Shown one piece after another: positions 1 to 6,684 of a stretch of DNA of 7,647 nucleotides. The DNA is from Desulfobacula sp. (GTDB lineage Bacteria > Desulfobacterota > Desulfobacteria > Desulfobacterales > Desulfobacteraceae), in NCBI GenBank assembly GCA_018702715.1, contig JABIYQ010000253.1, forward strand, positions 1 to 7,647. Reading direction: 5' to 3'. A program made the translations under genes and the position numbers. Under the pieces are notes generated by a model, which was given only the letters and a program-made list of their open reading frames with translations, ran no database searches and was not told the DNA's origin. Position 1 is the first letter of the stretch; each line of letters opens with the position of its first letter.

Positions 1-43
1 AGCAATAAACGCAACTATGCAAGCCTGACCCCGCCTACGGCAA

Positions 44-1084
44 TTATCTTACATATCCTCTCAGATTAAAACCGCATGAATTTCTAATGATAAGTTCTGC
101 TTCCATCACTATTTTATTGCTGCTGCCGGATTGGTTTTGACCCTTAATTTTGTTGATGAGCATTTGGGCACCGGCCATACCCATTTTGTACTGGCTTTGA
201 GTAACAGTCGTCAGTTCTATCCCGGCTAAAGACGATATGCTGATATCATCAAAGCCAATAATTGCCAGATCTTCAGGGATTTTGAGACCGGCCTCATATG
301 CTGCCTCCCGGACGCCAAGAGCCATATTATCCCCCTGGATTAACAATGCCGTGGGTCTGTTTTTTTTGGCAAGTATCCCCTGGGCTGCCTGATAGGCTTT
401 TCTCCTGGAAAATCCGCATTCAACAAATAAGTCCGGGCGAATACGAATACCAAATTCGGCAAATGCGTCATTTGAACCTTGGGTCAACAAAATAGCGTTG
501 GAGGCTTGCATATCCCCTGCAATTATTCCTATTTTTGTATGGCCCAGTCTGCATAAATGACTGGCAGCCTTATAAGAGCCACCATAGCTGTCCACTGAAA
601 CAGAATCAATCCGGCTGGCCTTTTTTGGGTTAAGGATCAAACGGTTAACAAGGACATAGGGAATCTGCATCTCATTTAATAAATCAATGTTTGGGTCATC
701 CTGCAAGGCCGTTGATAAAACAATTCCATCCGCCCCCCTGGATATGAGCATTTCAATAATTCTTTTTTCATTTTCATTGCTGTGTTTTGTATTGAAAAGC
801 ATCATATTATAACCCAGATCATTAATTTTTTCCTGCACCCCAAGGGCAAGCTCAGAGTTAAATGGGTCTGCAATATTGGAAACGATTAATCCGATGGCAA
901 AACTTTGTCTGCTGACAAGGCCCTTTGCAAAATAATTTGGCTGGTACCCCATCTTCCCGGCCATTTTCACAATCTTTTCTCTGACAACCTTACCAACCCC
1001 TGGTTTGTCATTAAGAGCGTTGGAAATGGTTGTTGTGGAAACATCCAATTGTCTTGCAATATCTTTAATTGTGATTTTATTCAT
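44..1084 (-). CDS. LacI/GalR-family transcriptional repressor
   Basis: This 346-residue protein has the standard LacI-family length and layout. An N-terminal helix-turn-helix covers about residues 5-25 (TIKDIARQLDVSTTTISNAL). The hinge helix, about 50-61, carries the usual minor-groove leucine (L56, in AKGLVSRQS). A periplasmic-binding-protein-like effector domain follows, with the typical IGLIVSNIADPF start near residue 64 and the late IGFDDI and TTVTQ motifs. The start is supported by the HTH beginning at residue 5 and by a TAGGA ribosome site (1090-1094, minus strand). The gene lies 28 bp after the AOR gene on the same strand and is probably co-transcribed with it. Two near-identical LacI-like operators in the divergent region (2921-2936 and 3170-3183) suggest that it represses both the AOR-lacI transcript and the aminotransferase. 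The effector is unknown; an amine, aldehyde or related small molecule is inferred from context only. Confidence 0.93.
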   Translation of the reverse strand: MNKITIKDIARQLDVSTTTISNALNDKPGVGKVVREKIVKMAGKMGYQPNYFAKGLVSRQSFAIGLIVSNIADPFNSELALGVQEKINDLGYNMMLFNTKHSNENEKRIIEMLISRGADGIVLSTALQDDPNIDLLNEMQIPYVLVNRLILNPKKASRIDSVSVDSYGGSYKAASHLCRLGHTKIGIIAGDMQASNAILLTQGSNDAFAEFGIRIRPDLFVECGFSRRKAYQAAQGILAKKNRPTALLIQGDNMALGVREAAYEAGLKIPEDLAIIGFDDISISSLAGIELTTVTQSQYKMGMAGAQMLINKIKGQNQSGSSNKIVMEAELIIRNSCGFNLRGYVR

Positions 1085-1112
1085 ATTTTTCCTAAAAAAT
1101 ATCCAATAAATC

Positions 1113-2876
1113 CTATAGAACCCATCCTCTTATCTCATAATATTCAGCCAGCATAAATTCATACTCTTCATGGGTTATCTCGGCTCCCGTATCCGTAAGT
1201 TTTGTGAACAGTCCTTTTGAAAGCCGGTCGTCATCACTGGTCAAACCTTCCTGAATATTGAATTTTCTGATTTCTTTGGCAATATTTCCGGCTTTCTCCT
1301 GGAGCGAGGCTTTATCGGATTTTAGACCGGTTAATGAATGGATCATGACGGTCAACTCTTCCCATGTGTAAAAATCTCTGAAAAAACGGCAGAGAACCAG
1401 GGTGTCAAAAATGGTCAGGCGATCCTCAAAGTCAATCAGGATTTCAGCTTTCCCTTTCAGTTCGTCCATGGGACTGATACCGGCGAGCTCGGGTTTATAA
1501 AAGGTTGTTCTCAAATGGCAGGCTCCCCTGTCGGAAATGCCATAGGCAAGCCCCATCCCTTTGAAAACCCTGGGATCATACCCTGCCGGCTCAAGGCCCT
1601 TGGCGTGCACTGCAATATCTTCCAGATCCCATTCCTTTGCGGCATGTTTAATGCCATGGGCCAGAACATCTCCTATACCCTGTCTTTTAGCGATCATATG
1701 AATCAGTTTTTCTATTCCATCCACATCCCCATAATCAATATCAAGGTCTATTTTACCACGTTTGGAAGCTTCTATGGCAAAGGCGCATAAATTTCCTGCT
1801 GTGATTGTATCCATTCCCAGCCGATCACATAATACATGGAAAAAAGCGATTTCCTCAATACTGTCAACAAGGCAAAGCCCTCCAAAGGCATAGATGGTTT
1901 CATATTCCGGACCCTCAAGCGTCATCCCTTTGTGACGTCCCTTTAAAATGGTGGTTTGTCGGCCGCATGACATGAAGCATTTGGAGCAGCCCGTGGGTGT
2001 CACATCGCATTGGGTGTGCAAAGCGTCGGCACTTATATTCTCCCATTTATCAAAATATCCCTTTGACCAGTATTGTGTGGGAAAAGCCTTTTTACTATTT
2101 AAGACCTTTACCATCTGGGACGTGCCCATTGACTTGTAAGCCGTGACTGCAGGATGGTCCTTTCCCACATGGGCAATATGCTTTACAAAGGATTTGAGTT
2201 CCTTTTCATCATGGTATTCTCTTTTCCGGCTTCCCTGGAATATTATTCCTTTTATTTTTTTGGATGCCATTACAGTTCCAGCGCCGGTTCGTCCGGCACA
2301 ATGCCAATTATCATTCTGGATAATACCAAAACATACACCGTTTTCAGCTGCAGGCCCAATGGCCAGTATCCCGGTTTTTTTAAACCCTTTATCCTTATTT
2401 ATATACTCAGCTTCAATAAGGGCTTCGGTTTCAAAAGTATCTTTGCCCCAAAGCGCTTCTGCATTATTAAAAACAACATGACCCGGTTCAATGGAAAGAA
2501 CCACAGGGGTTTTGGATTGCCCATGAATGATAACTGCGTCATACCCTGCAGCATCAATAGCCTCGGGCACCTTGCCTCCTGAATAGGATTCAGAGAAAAA
2601 CCCGGTCAAAGGTGATTTTGTAAATACCCCATATCGACTTGCCCCCCATACTTTGCTTCCAGCCGTTGGTCCTGTACTGAAAATCAAATTATTTGCCGGA
2701 TCCAGGGGAGGAACTTTTGGAGGATTGTATTTATTAAGCAAATAGGCTCCCAACCCTTTGACGCCCAAAAATTGTTCAAAAACCTCATCTTCAATGGTTT
2801 TTTCTTCAAACAATTGTTTGGTTATGTCAATCAATAATAATTTTCCGTAAAAACCTTTCCCATGAAAACCTTCCAT
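1113..2876 (-). CDS. Aldehyde:ferredoxin oxidoreductase family protein (tungsten/molybdopterin, [4Fe-4S])
   Basis: This 587-residue cytoplasmic enzyme belongs to the AOR family, which oxidises aldehydes to carboxylic acids using a bis-pterin tungsten or molybdenum cofactor and passes electrons to ferredoxin. The [4Fe-4S] ligands are clear: C297, C300 and C304 in GCSKCFMSC, plus the distant C496 in DTLVLC. This matches the family pattern of CxxCxxxC with a final Cys about 190 residues later. Other family motifs are ASRYGVFTKSPLTGFFSESY near the N terminus, GPAAENGV, GRTGAGTVMASKKIKGI and the pterin-binding LGMDTITAGN. The start is supported by a strong AGGAGGG site (2881-2887, minus strand). 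It precedes the lacI-type gene and is divergent from the aminotransferase, so its substrate may be the aldehyde made by that enzyme (inference). The protein ends abruptly after RGWVL on a TAG codon, shorter at the C terminus than many relatives. The exact substrate cannot be told from sequence. Confidence 0.93.
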   Translation of the reverse strand: MEGFHGKGFYGKLLLIDITKQLFEEKTIEDEVFEQFLGVKGLGAYLLNKYNPPKVPPLDPANNLIFSTGPTAGSKVWGASRYGVFTKSPLTGFFSESYSGGKVPEAIDAAGYDAVIIHGQSKTPVVLSIEPGHVVFNNAEALWGKDTFETEALIEAEYINKDKGFKKTGILAIGPAAENGVCFGIIQNDNWHCAGRTGAGTVMASKKIKGIIFQGSRKREYHDEKELKSFVKHIAHVGKDHPAVTAYKSMGTSQMVKVLNSKKAFPTQYWSKGYFDKWENISADALHTQCDVTPTGCSKCFMSCGRQTTILKGRHKGMTLEGPEYETIYAFGGLCLVDSIEEIAFFHVLCDRLGMDTITAGNLCAFAIEASKRGKIDLDIDYGDVDGIEKLIHMIAKRQGIGDVLAHGIKHAAKEWDLEDIAVHAKGLEPAGYDPRVFKGMGLAYGISDRGACHLRTTFYKPELAGISPMDELKGKAEILIDFEDRLTIFDTLVLCRFFRDFYTWEELTVMIHSLTGLKSDKASLQEKAGNIAKEIRKFNIQEGLTSDDDRLSKGLFTKLTDTGAEITHEEYEFMLAEYYEIRGWVL

Positions 2877-2920
2877 TGGTCCCTCCTCAAAAGTGTGTTA
2901 ACCCGGCAATATTTATAATA

Positions 2921-2936
2921 ACTTAATCGTTAAAGT
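2921..2936. promoter_or_regulatory. Putative LacI-type operator upstream of the AOR gene
   Basis: ACTTAATCGTTAAAGT is an imperfect palindrome around a central CG, as is usual for LacI-family operators. Its core, TTAATCGTTAAAGT (2923-2936), matches the site at 3170-3183 at 13 of 14 positions. It lies directly downstream of the candidate AOR -10 box, where a bound repressor would block transcription. Assignment to the neighbouring LacI protein is inference. Confidence 0.55.
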
Positions 2937-2937
2937 G

Positions 2938-2968
2938 ATTTTAACATGATATATAACACTTTTGTCAA
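2938..2968 (-). promoter_or_regulatory. Candidate promoter for the AOR-lacI transcript
   Basis: On the minus strand there is a perfect -35 box, TTGACA (2963-2968). A -10-like TAAAAT (2938-2943) follows after 19 bp; GTTAAA at 17 bp is an alternative. The operator-like palindrome begins two bases further downstream. The AOR start codon is about 60 bp away. The -35 is strong and the -10 less certain. Confidence 0.5.
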
Positions 2969-3124
2969 GCCCAAAACAAAAAACATATTAAATTCTTTTG
3001 ATGATAATTTTAGGATTTCTTTATTGCGCATGGATCTATTTTACAAGGTACCGGGCTTCTTTGGTACTATGTATACCCTGTCTGGTAAAGCACTGGAAAA
3101 TAAAAAATTCCTGAGTTAATTTAC

Positions 3125-3163
3125 TTGACAAGATAATTATTATTGAATTATACATCATATAAT
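3125..3163 (+). promoter_or_regulatory. Candidate promoter for the aminotransferase gene
   Basis: A perfect TTGACA (3125-3130) is followed after 18 bp by TATACA (3149-3154). A consensus TATAAT lies at 3158-3163 but is too far from that -35 to pair with it normally, so it may act with a weaker -35. Either -10 places the transcription start next to the operator-like site at 3170-3183. The leader to the start codon is about 70 bp. Of this 366-bp gene-free interval, the middle part (about 2970-3120) shows only short palindromes such as GGTACC and GTATAC, with no clear feature. Confidence 0.5.
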
Positions 3164-3169
3164 ATTGGA

Positions 3170-3183
3170 TTAATCGTTTAAGT
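3170..3183. promoter_or_regulatory. Putative LacI-type operator upstream of the aminotransferase gene
   Basis: TTAATCGTTTAAGT contains the symmetric core TTAA-N-CG-N-TTAA and differs at one base from the copy upstream of the AOR gene. It lies just downstream of the -10 candidates. The same motif next to both divergent promoters, with a LacI-family gene in the cluster, supports joint repression (inference). Confidence 0.55.
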
Positions 3184-3242
3184 TTTACTTTTTACGTCAA
3201 TTTTTTAATTTTGATCTAATTTCATTATTAATAGGGGTAATT

Positions 3243-4613
3243 ATGGGAACACAAAAAGAATTCAGCCCTGCACAAATTCAGGCATTAAAAAAAGCAGACC
3301 AGGATTGCTATCTTCATCCAACCTCAAGTCTCTGGATACTACAGGAAAAAGGTGCTAAAATCATTGCAAAGGGAAAAGGGTGCAAGGTCTGGGATGTGAA
3401 AGGCAAAGAATATTATGATGGCACGGCTGCTTTGTGGTATAGTTCTGTGGGACATTGCAGGCCGGATCTGGCCCAGGCAGCCAAAGAACAATTAGACCAG
3501 CTTGAGAGCTACCATTCCTTTAATGAATTTGCAAATGTACCTGCCATCCAGCTGGCTCAAAAAGTCAGTCAAATGGTTCCGATCAAAAATGCCAAGATTT
3601 TTTTTACATCCAGCGGTTCGGAAAGCAATGATACCATTTTTAAAATGGTCCGGTTTTATTGGTATTTAAAAGAACAGGACAGCAAAGATATTATTATTAC
3701 ACGAAATCGAGCCTATCATGGCGTATCATGCGGAGCTGTGTGTGCAACAAGGCTTCCGGGTTTCCATGAAGGATTTGAACCTCTGCTGCCGGGTTTTGAT
3801 AATATTGAACCTCCCTATTGCTATCAATGCCCATGGGGGAAAGACGTAGACTCCTGCAGCCTTGAATGCGCCACAGCCTTGGAAGAAAAAATCATAGCGC
3901 TTGGTAAAGATAAAGTTGCTGCATTTGTTGCCGAGCCCATCATTGGAACGGGCGGTGTAATCATTCCTTCTCCAGGATATTTTGAAAAAATAAGACAAAT
4001 ATGCACGGACAATAACGTCCTCTTTATTGCGGATGAGGTTATTAATGCCTTTGGCAGGACAGGAAAAATGTTTGGGATAGAACACTGGGAAGGCGTTATT
4101 CCAGATATCATGACCATGGCAAAGGGTATTACCAGCGGTTATGTTCAACTGGGTGCTGTTGCTCTGTCCGGTGAAATATTTGATACCCTTAAACAAAGAG
4201 AACGATTTTACCATGGATTTACCTATAGTGGTCATCCCCTGGCCTGTGCCGTTGGATTAAAAAACCTGGAAATAATTGAAAATGAAACCCTTGTGGATAA
4301 TGCTAAAAACATGGGCAAACTTTTAAAAGAAAAAATCCAGGCCCTTGATTTTGATGTCATCGGTGATGTTCGAGGCAAAGGTCTCATGGTCGGGGTGGAA
4401 CTGGTAAAAAACAAAGAGACTAAAGAAAAATATGATCCTCCTCTTGCGCCTTTAGTTGTTGAAGCTGCCTATGAACTGGGGCTGATCACAAGACCGCTTA
4501 TCGGAGATACCCTGCAATTTTCACCGCCCATGGTGATTTCTGAACCGGAAATCAATGATATGGTGAAAATCCTGGGAGAGGCTATTAGCCAGGCTTTAAA
4601 AAACAGGGGATAA
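3243..4613 (+). CDS. Class-III (omega-amino) PLP-dependent aminotransferase
   Basis: This 456-residue protein is a full-length class-III aminotransferase (fold type I). Visible PLP features are the phosphate-binding segment TSSGSESND (about 122-130), the cofactor aspartate in ADEVINAFGRTG (D264) and the Schiff-base lysine K294 in MAKGITSGY. A cysteine-rich insertion is present (C193xxC196 and C205xxxC209). The family moves an amino group from an omega-amine such as beta-alanine, taurine, GABA or putrescine to pyruvate or 2-oxoglutarate, leaving an aldehyde; the substrate is not resolved here. The start is supported by an AGGGG site at 3233-3237, and the gene ends on TAA. It is divergent from the AOR gene and has a matching operator-like site, so the aldehyde product may go to the AOR (inference). 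It lies 195 bp upstream of mtbB on the same strand, and the sequence does not show whether the two are co-transcribed. Confidence 0.92.
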   Translation: MGTQKEFSPAQIQALKKADQDCYLHPTSSLWILQEKGAKIIAKGKGCKVWDVKGKEYYDGTAALWYSSVGHCRPDLAQAAKEQLDQLESYHSFNEFANVPAIQLAQKVSQMVPIKNAKIFFTSSGSESNDTIFKMVRFYWYLKEQDSKDIIITRNRAYHGVSCGAVCATRLPGFHEGFEPLLPGFDNIEPPYCYQCPWGKDVDSCSLECATALEEKIIALGKDKVAAFVAEPIIGTGGVIIPSPGYFEKIRQICTDNNVLFIADEVINAFGRTGKMFGIEHWEGVIPDIMTMAKGITSGYVQLGAVALSGEIFDTLKQRERFYHGFTYSGHPLACAVGLKNLEIIENETLVDNAKNMGKLLKEKIQALDFDVIGDVRGKGLMVGVELVKNKETKEKYDPPLAPLVVEAAYELGLITRPLIGDTLQFSPPMVISEPEINDMVKILGEAISQALKNRG

Positions 4614-4687
4614 CGCCTTTAAATGAACAGACAGTTTTCTTTTTACTTGTAACTATGCAGCTCTTATGCTTGAAACCGCTCTATCCC

Positions 4688-4736
4688 ATGGATATTTGTT
4701 TCGATGCTAAACGCTTAACCTCCTGCAAATATCCAT
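4688..4736. repeat. 11-bp perfect inverted repeat upstream of mtbB
   Basis: ATGGATATTTG (4688-4698) and its exact complement CAAATATCCAT (4726-4736) are separated by 27 bp, within the 195-bp gap between the aminotransferase gene and mtbB. There is no following T-run on either strand, so it does not look like an intrinsic terminator. It could be a regulator binding site or an RNA hairpin in the mtbB leader. GCAAATATCCA recurs once more at 6549-6559. No other feature is evident in this gap except the mtbB ribosome site. Confidence 0.5.
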
Positions 4737-4808
4737 CAGACAGGGCTTTTAAGATACCTTCTTTTAACAGGCTGAACAATTACTTTTACTTTTAAAAAAG
4801 GAGAAACC

Positions 4809-6191
4809 ATGGCCCGATATTTTAGCCGTATGGGTGACGGCTCCCCCATTTCGGTTACAAAAGATGAAATTATGGCAGACCTGATCCAGGGAAGCGAGGA
4901 TGCTGCCGACCGTGCTAAGGTGCCCTCCCTGACCCAGGAGGAGTATGAACATCTCCTGGATATATTCTGTGCTCCTCAGAAATTTATGAGCGTGGAAGCG
5001 GGAAAGGAAGTTATTTTAACCTATGATGCAAGCACTCTGAAAATAAGGCGTGTCGGGATCAATGTCGACCGGATTCAGGCCCTGCAGATCTATGAAAAGC
5101 TGATGGGTGCGGATACAATGGAGCTGGCCTTTGTGGATTATAGTTACAAGCCTGTAAAACGAGTCGCAACTGTTGAACAGCCAATCCTTGAACAGGCCCT
5201 TTTGAGCACCCACATTCCTTTATTTTACGGTGCCCAACCCAACCTTGGCCTTTACAGCCAGCCGGACGGACCTTTTCCAAACCCCATGGAATTGATGCCC
5301 ATGGGGAAAATCAAGGAAGCCCAGGAATCCTATGAAGCATCTGTTGAAGATCTGGTCAACGACATTGTATTTGTGGCAAGTCTGATGTATGAGTCTGGTG
5401 CAGATGGTATCAACCTGGATACTGCAGGCGCTGCCGGGGATGCTGATTTTCTAGCCTCATTGCTGGCCACGGAAAAACTAAGGGCAAAGTACCCCGACAT
5501 GTGCATAGAACTCGGCACGGCAGGTGAATTTGTCCTGGGCATGCACAGCGAGTTGGAATATAAAGGTCATCGTCTGGCAGGCATGTATCCCCATGATCAG
5601 TTAAAAATGGCGGAACTTGCCGGGGCAACCATTTTTGGTCCTGTAGCCAATACCAAGACCAGCAAGTCATCAGCATGGAACGTGGCCCGCACCATCACCT
5701 TTATGAAACCCTGCGGAGAAATTGCCCATATTCCGATCCATCCGAATATGGGTATGGGTGTCGGCGGGGTCACCATGACGGATCATCCACCCGTTGATAT
5801 TGTATCACGGGCATCCAAGGCCATGGTGGAGATCTGCCGCCTGGACGGGCTGTAGGTTGGCGTCGGCGATCCATTTGGAATGGCAATAACACATGCACAA
5901 GCCTCTGGAATGGGCGGAATGCGGGGAGCCGGAGATCTGGTTGCCCGGATGCAAATGTCCAAAGGCATGAGAATTGAAGAAGCAAAAGCATATGTTGCCA
6001 AAAAACTTTTGGTTGGGATTGAAGATCTTACAGATCCTGTTATTATGAACGAAGTGCGGACGGATCTTGGCATTGGTGTGATGACACCCCTGCCGGGCTT
6101 TCCTAAAGGTATTGAAGCCAAATTCAACATAGCGAAAGTACTGGATATTGATATAAATTGTGTTAAGGGGTTTATAGCAAGGACGTCCTAA
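4809..6191 (+). CDS. mtbB: Dimethylamine:corrinoid methyltransferase with in-frame amber (pyrrolysine) codon
   Basis: MtbB transfers a methyl group from dimethylamine to its cognate corrinoid protein, giving monomethylamine. Reading through one TAG (5853-5855) gives 460 residues with Pyl at 349, close to archaeal MtbB (about 467 residues, Pyl near 356). Family signatures recognised from memory include GADTMEL, DYSYKPVK, IPLFYGAQPN, SGADGINLDTAGAAGD, TKTSKSSAWN and GMGVGGV, and SKAMVEICRLDGL-Pyl-VGVGDPFGM spans the amber codon. After it, RGAGDLVARM, EAKAYVAKKL and LDIGVMTPLPG-like segments (here LGIGVMTPLPG) continue in the same frame to TAA. The start ATG has a strong AAGGAGA site (4798-4804). 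Ending at TAG would remove a quarter of the protein, including part of the TIM barrel, so this is not a normal stop. pylT lies 27 bp downstream and pylB further on, supporting Pyl decoding. No corrinoid protein gene (mtbC) is seen in the window. Confidence 0.95.
5853..5855 (+). other. In-frame TAG decoded as pyrrolysine (residue 349 of MtbB)
   Basis: The codon follows DGL and precedes VGVGDP, the position where MtbB proteins carry Pyl. The frame is open and homologous on both sides, and the matching amber-decoding tRNA is encoded at 6219-6292. A standard gene caller would split the gene here into a 348-residue piece and a 103-residue piece starting at 5880. Confidence 0.94.
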
Positions 6192-6218
6192 AGCTTTAAA
6201 ATGGTCAATTTTGTTTGC

Positions 6219-6292
6219 GGGGAGTGGATCGATATGAGATCACATGGACTCTAAATCCATGTAGCCGGGTGCAACTCCCGGGCTTCCCGCCA
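6219..6292 (+). tRNA. pylT: tRNA-Pyl, anticodon CTA (amber decoding)
   Basis: The sequence folds as a Pyl tRNA. The acceptor stem is GGGGAGT (6219-6225) with GCTTCCC (6282-6288), including G-U pairs, then G at 6289 and encoded CCA at 6290-6292. Only one base (6226) separates the acceptor and D stems. The D stem is GATC/GATC (6227-6230, 6238-6241) with a 7-nt loop lacking the usual GG. The anticodon stem is long: CATGGA/TCCATG, 6 bp, extendable to 7 with A6242-T6262. The loop CTCTAAA (6249-6255) holds CTA at 6251-6253. The variable loop is about 3 nt. The T stem is CCGGG/CCCGG with a TGCAACT loop lacking TTC. The long anticodon stem, single linker base, tiny variable loop and missing TTC are known hallmarks of tRNA-Pyl, and the CGGACTCTAAAT-like region resembles the Desulfitobacterium molecule. 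It lies 27 bp after mtbB and may be processed from the same transcript. Confidence 0.95.
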
Positions 6293-6349
6293 TTTTCCCG
6301 GATTATACAGATCAACTCAACTTTCAGGGTTGCCTATTTGCTGCACACG

Positions 6350-6529
6350 CCAGTGGAAGGCAGATGGCCTTACAGGAGCATTATGGATCTTTGCTTACAA
6401 TCTCTTGATGAAAGGAGCGTTAAGGCCGGCAATTGTTTGAGCGTAGCGAGTTGTGCCGGTTAGCGGATTGAACGTTAGAGATTGTTGCAATGTCCATCCA
6501 GGGAAGTAAGGCCATATGCCTGGAGCAGG
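6350..6529. repeat. ~180-bp imperfect inverted repeat (long palindrome) between pylT and the thioesterase gene
   Basis: The two halves are imperfect reverse complements over about 80 bp each. The best blocks are GGCAGATGGCCTTAC (6359-6373) against 6506-6520 (14 of 15), ACAATCTCT (6397-6405) against AGAGATTGT (6477-6485, perfect), and CCGGCA (6426-6431) against TGCCGG (6454-6459). The loop is about 22 nt. Parts resemble an integron attC-type or MITE-like folded element, but no recombinase or clear target duplication is visible. It could also form a large RNA hairpin in an operon transcript. The rest of the gap from pylT to the thioesterase gene (6293-6349 and 6530-6684) shows no gene, only a weak promoter candidate. 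Confidence 0.7.
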
Positions 6530-6569
6530 TTATGTAAAATTCTTCATGGCAAATATCCAGATCCGAAAC

Positions 6570-6600
6570 TTGAGACTTTAACAAACGAACAAATTATGAT
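6570..6600 (+). promoter_or_regulatory. Weak candidate promoter upstream of the thioesterase-pylB pair
   Basis: TTGAGA (6570-6575) and TATGAT (6595-6600) each match consensus at five of six positions, but the 19-bp spacing is long. It lies after the palindrome and about 85 bp before the thioesterase start, so it could drive that gene and pylB separately from mtbB-pylT. No other evidence supports it. Confidence 0.3.
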
Positions 6601-6684
6601 AAAAGAGCCCATTTTAAGATAGACACAACAAACGAATATTAACTAGGACAATTTAAAAAACCCTGAGCTATTGTAAAAAAAATA

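Noticed and set aside
1338..2582. Several open frames of 63-150 codons on the plus strand
   Set aside because: They lie antisense to the AOR gene, lack family features, and are explained as shadows of a well-supported coding sequence.
4686..4772. Minus-strand micro-ORF of about 30 residues overlapping the inverted repeat (ends KQISMG then TAG)
   Set aside because: There is no convincing start with a ribosome site and no recognised similarity. It may be chance or a decayed fragment.
4809..5855. mtbB as a pseudogene with a nonsense mutation
   Set aside because: The TAG is at the family's Pyl position, the frame is intact on both sides, and tRNA-Pyl and pylB are encoded next to it.
5871..5883. 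Small hairpin CCATT-TGG-AATGG after the amber codon as a PYLIS-type element
   Set aside because: A 5-bp stem with a 3-nt loop is weak, it falls in conserved coding sequence, and a downstream element is not known to be required for Pyl insertion in bacteria.
5880..6191. A separate 103-residue gene starting at ATG 5880
   Set aside because: It is the C-terminal part of mtbB in the same frame. The ATG is an internal methionine in the conserved VGVGDPFGM segment, and there is no ribosome site before it.
6215..6463. 82-codon plus-strand open frame over pylT and the palindrome
   Set aside because: It covers a tRNA and a palindrome, has no ribosome site or protein-like composition, and is a chance frame.
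6426..6485. A true integron attC site
   Set aside because: The RYYYAAC/GTTRRRY core pair is not properly formed, complementarity extends well beyond the usual attC limits, and no integrase is visible. Kept only as one option for the palindrome.
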